From Dendrophyllia cribrosa (taxonomy: Eukaryota; Cnidaria; Anthozoa; Scleractinia; Dendrophylliidae): DNA of 64,000 nt. Shown here one piece after another: positions 62,834 through 64,000 of the stretch. Each line of letters starts with the position of its first letter. Position 1 is the first letter of the stretch. Under the pieces are notes generated by a model that was not told the DNA's origin, made no database searches, and saw only the letters and a list, made by a program, of their open reading frames with translations. The position numbers and the translations under genes are program-made. The DNA is taken from NCBI GenBank assembly GCA_024195265.1, contig JAJLRJ010000010.1:19048193-19112192 (forward strand). The letters run 5' to 3'.

Positions 62834-64000
62834 CTGAAATTTACAGTCAGACAAAATTGTAATTATAAGTCAGAGTGGAAACAGAGTGTGAAAGTCAGTG
62901 TCTATTATACCAAAATTATCTAGTGGGAGAGATGGACAATGATAATAATACCAAAATAGACAAAAACCAAAACAAACTATTTAGGGAGTAATAGGGAGCA
63001 GCACTTTGGTAAAGTTTGAGAAGTGGGCCGAGATGGTAGATAATCCTCTTAGTCCATGATTTTCGTATGGTAAACAAAACAAGTAGCAAACAGCTCACTT
63101 CAAGTTGGACAGAATGATGTCACATTTTCAAGGTCAGGAAGTATGTTTCCAAATGGAGGCTTTGAGAACAATTTTGAGGCTATTTTGGACATGGATTCCA
63201 TTAGGATTGGGACCTTTTTAGAAGCTGAAACTGGTCAGCTTAAGAAGAAAAGGCCACTTTGTGGAGCAACCTTTAAAAACGTAAAGTGTGTTGATGACAC
63301 ATTGGCACCTTGAATTGCCACAAGTCGACTGCGAAGCCCCAGAGAGTGGACAAAATTGCAAAAAGCGAGCGACAAAGTCATGAGAGTGAGCGAGGAAGTC
63401 ACTCTCTGCCCGACCACTCAAAAAGAAAAATGGACTTTGAGAAAGTCTAATTGGCACCCAGAACAAAACAGGGCCTTGCGTCAGTGTTGTTCTGGGTGCC
63501 ATTGTGTCATTAACACAAACAAATCTGATTCACAAGCCCCTTGTTTGAAGAGTCATATTTAAACTTAATCTCATACTTGTACCCCGATCATCATCTGAAG
63601 CTGATCCCTAATGGAATAAAGGCTGGGTCAAATAAAATATTATTTCCACAAGACTTAGTCTGATGGGTTGAAAGCTTGGTAATTAACTACATGTACTGTC
63701 ATTCTGCATATCATTACGCATAATGTGGAGTAAAGTGTCTAAAGGCAAGACAGATGTTCAAGAGAAGAGTCCAGGTTTAAAATCATGGACCTTTGAACCA
63801 GCTACCTGCTATCATTCACATTCAAAAGTTGTACCTTAGCAAAACTGAGGTTGACCATCGATATCCTGATGTCCAGTTACATAACAGTAACTTTGAAAAT
63901 ATACGGTTACCTTTCAAGAGTAACGAAAAGAGAATAATGACATGACAAGACAAGACAAGACAAGACATTTATTATGAGCAGCACAGAAATAAAATAAATT
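62834..64000. other. Probable intron of the TM2D3-like gene
   Basis: No cysteine-rich upstream exon recognised. It contains a perfect 14-bp hairpin (ggcacccagaacaa at 63453-63466 with its inverse at 63487-63500) and an (ACAAG)n run at 63940-63966. Confidence 0.45.

Noticed and set aside
63218..63502. 94-codon - strand frame as an upstream TM2D3 exon
   Set aside because: Lacks the cysteine-rich pattern expected there and contains a hairpin repeat (63453-63500).

Overview
The window looks like a piece of an animal nuclear genome, most likely a cnidarian and probably an anthozoan such as a stony coral. It is AT-rich, has short spliced exons with GT/AG junctions separated by very long introns, and is packed with non-LTR retrotransposon fragments, a DIRS-like remnant, tRNA-derived SINE heads and many families of short inverted-repeat transposons. 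The organism assignment is inference from repeat types; no rRNA or mitochondrial marker is present.

Two host genes are supported. On the + strand, about 13 exons between 4606 and 50864 encode the C-terminal part of a GRAMD1/Aster-type sterol transfer protein: the VASt (ASTER) domain from 4606 to 27636, a basic linker (27724-28095 and probably 46548-46669), a transmembrane segment (48931-49029) and a conserved C-terminal tail ending at 50864, with AATAAA at 51051. The N-terminal GRAM exons must lie left of the window. Splice phases agree from exon to exon except at the junction before the transmembrane exon. On the - strand, 62665-62833 is the last coding exon of a TM2D3/almondex homologue, convergent with GRAMD1.

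Two introns of about 18 kb each hold most of the repeats. The first (9495-27582) carries a 5.1-kb satellite of 71-74-bp units (10890-15982) and a 7.1-kb pogo/Tigger-like element (17321-24450) that has been invaded by a TTAA-flanked MITE (17521-17970) and by a 4.0-kb element with a 4-bp target duplication (19648-23650). The latter itself holds two PIF/Harbinger-type insertions. The second (28096-46547) holds a MITE whose AAGCAT/AAGCAC hexamers have expanded to about 1.1 kb, an L1-like LINE inserted in that MITE with a 14-bp target duplication, and a DIRS-like remnant.

The most interesting object sits inside that LINE at 29479-33732. It is a 4254-bp unit, flanked by TA on both sides, whose ends are copies of a 178-bp foldback repeat (two in tandem on the left, one on the right). 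It carries a decayed Tc1/IS630-type transposase gene convergent with an uninterrupted 488-codon Rep-like gene (HUH nuclease plus SF3 helicase). Between the genes is a small stem-loop flanked by palindromic repeats that looks like a candidate replication origin. Because only the outermost edges of the unit carry TA, it appears to have inserted as one piece: a hybrid of a cut-and-paste transposon and a single-stranded-DNA-virus-like replicon.

Right of the GRAMD1 gene (51-64 kb) are another LINE fragment, a tRNA-His-like sequence, a TA-flanked pogo-like MITE, two more copies of the TTAA-flanked 450-bp MITE, and a cluster of nested hairpins at 60.7-61.5 kb.
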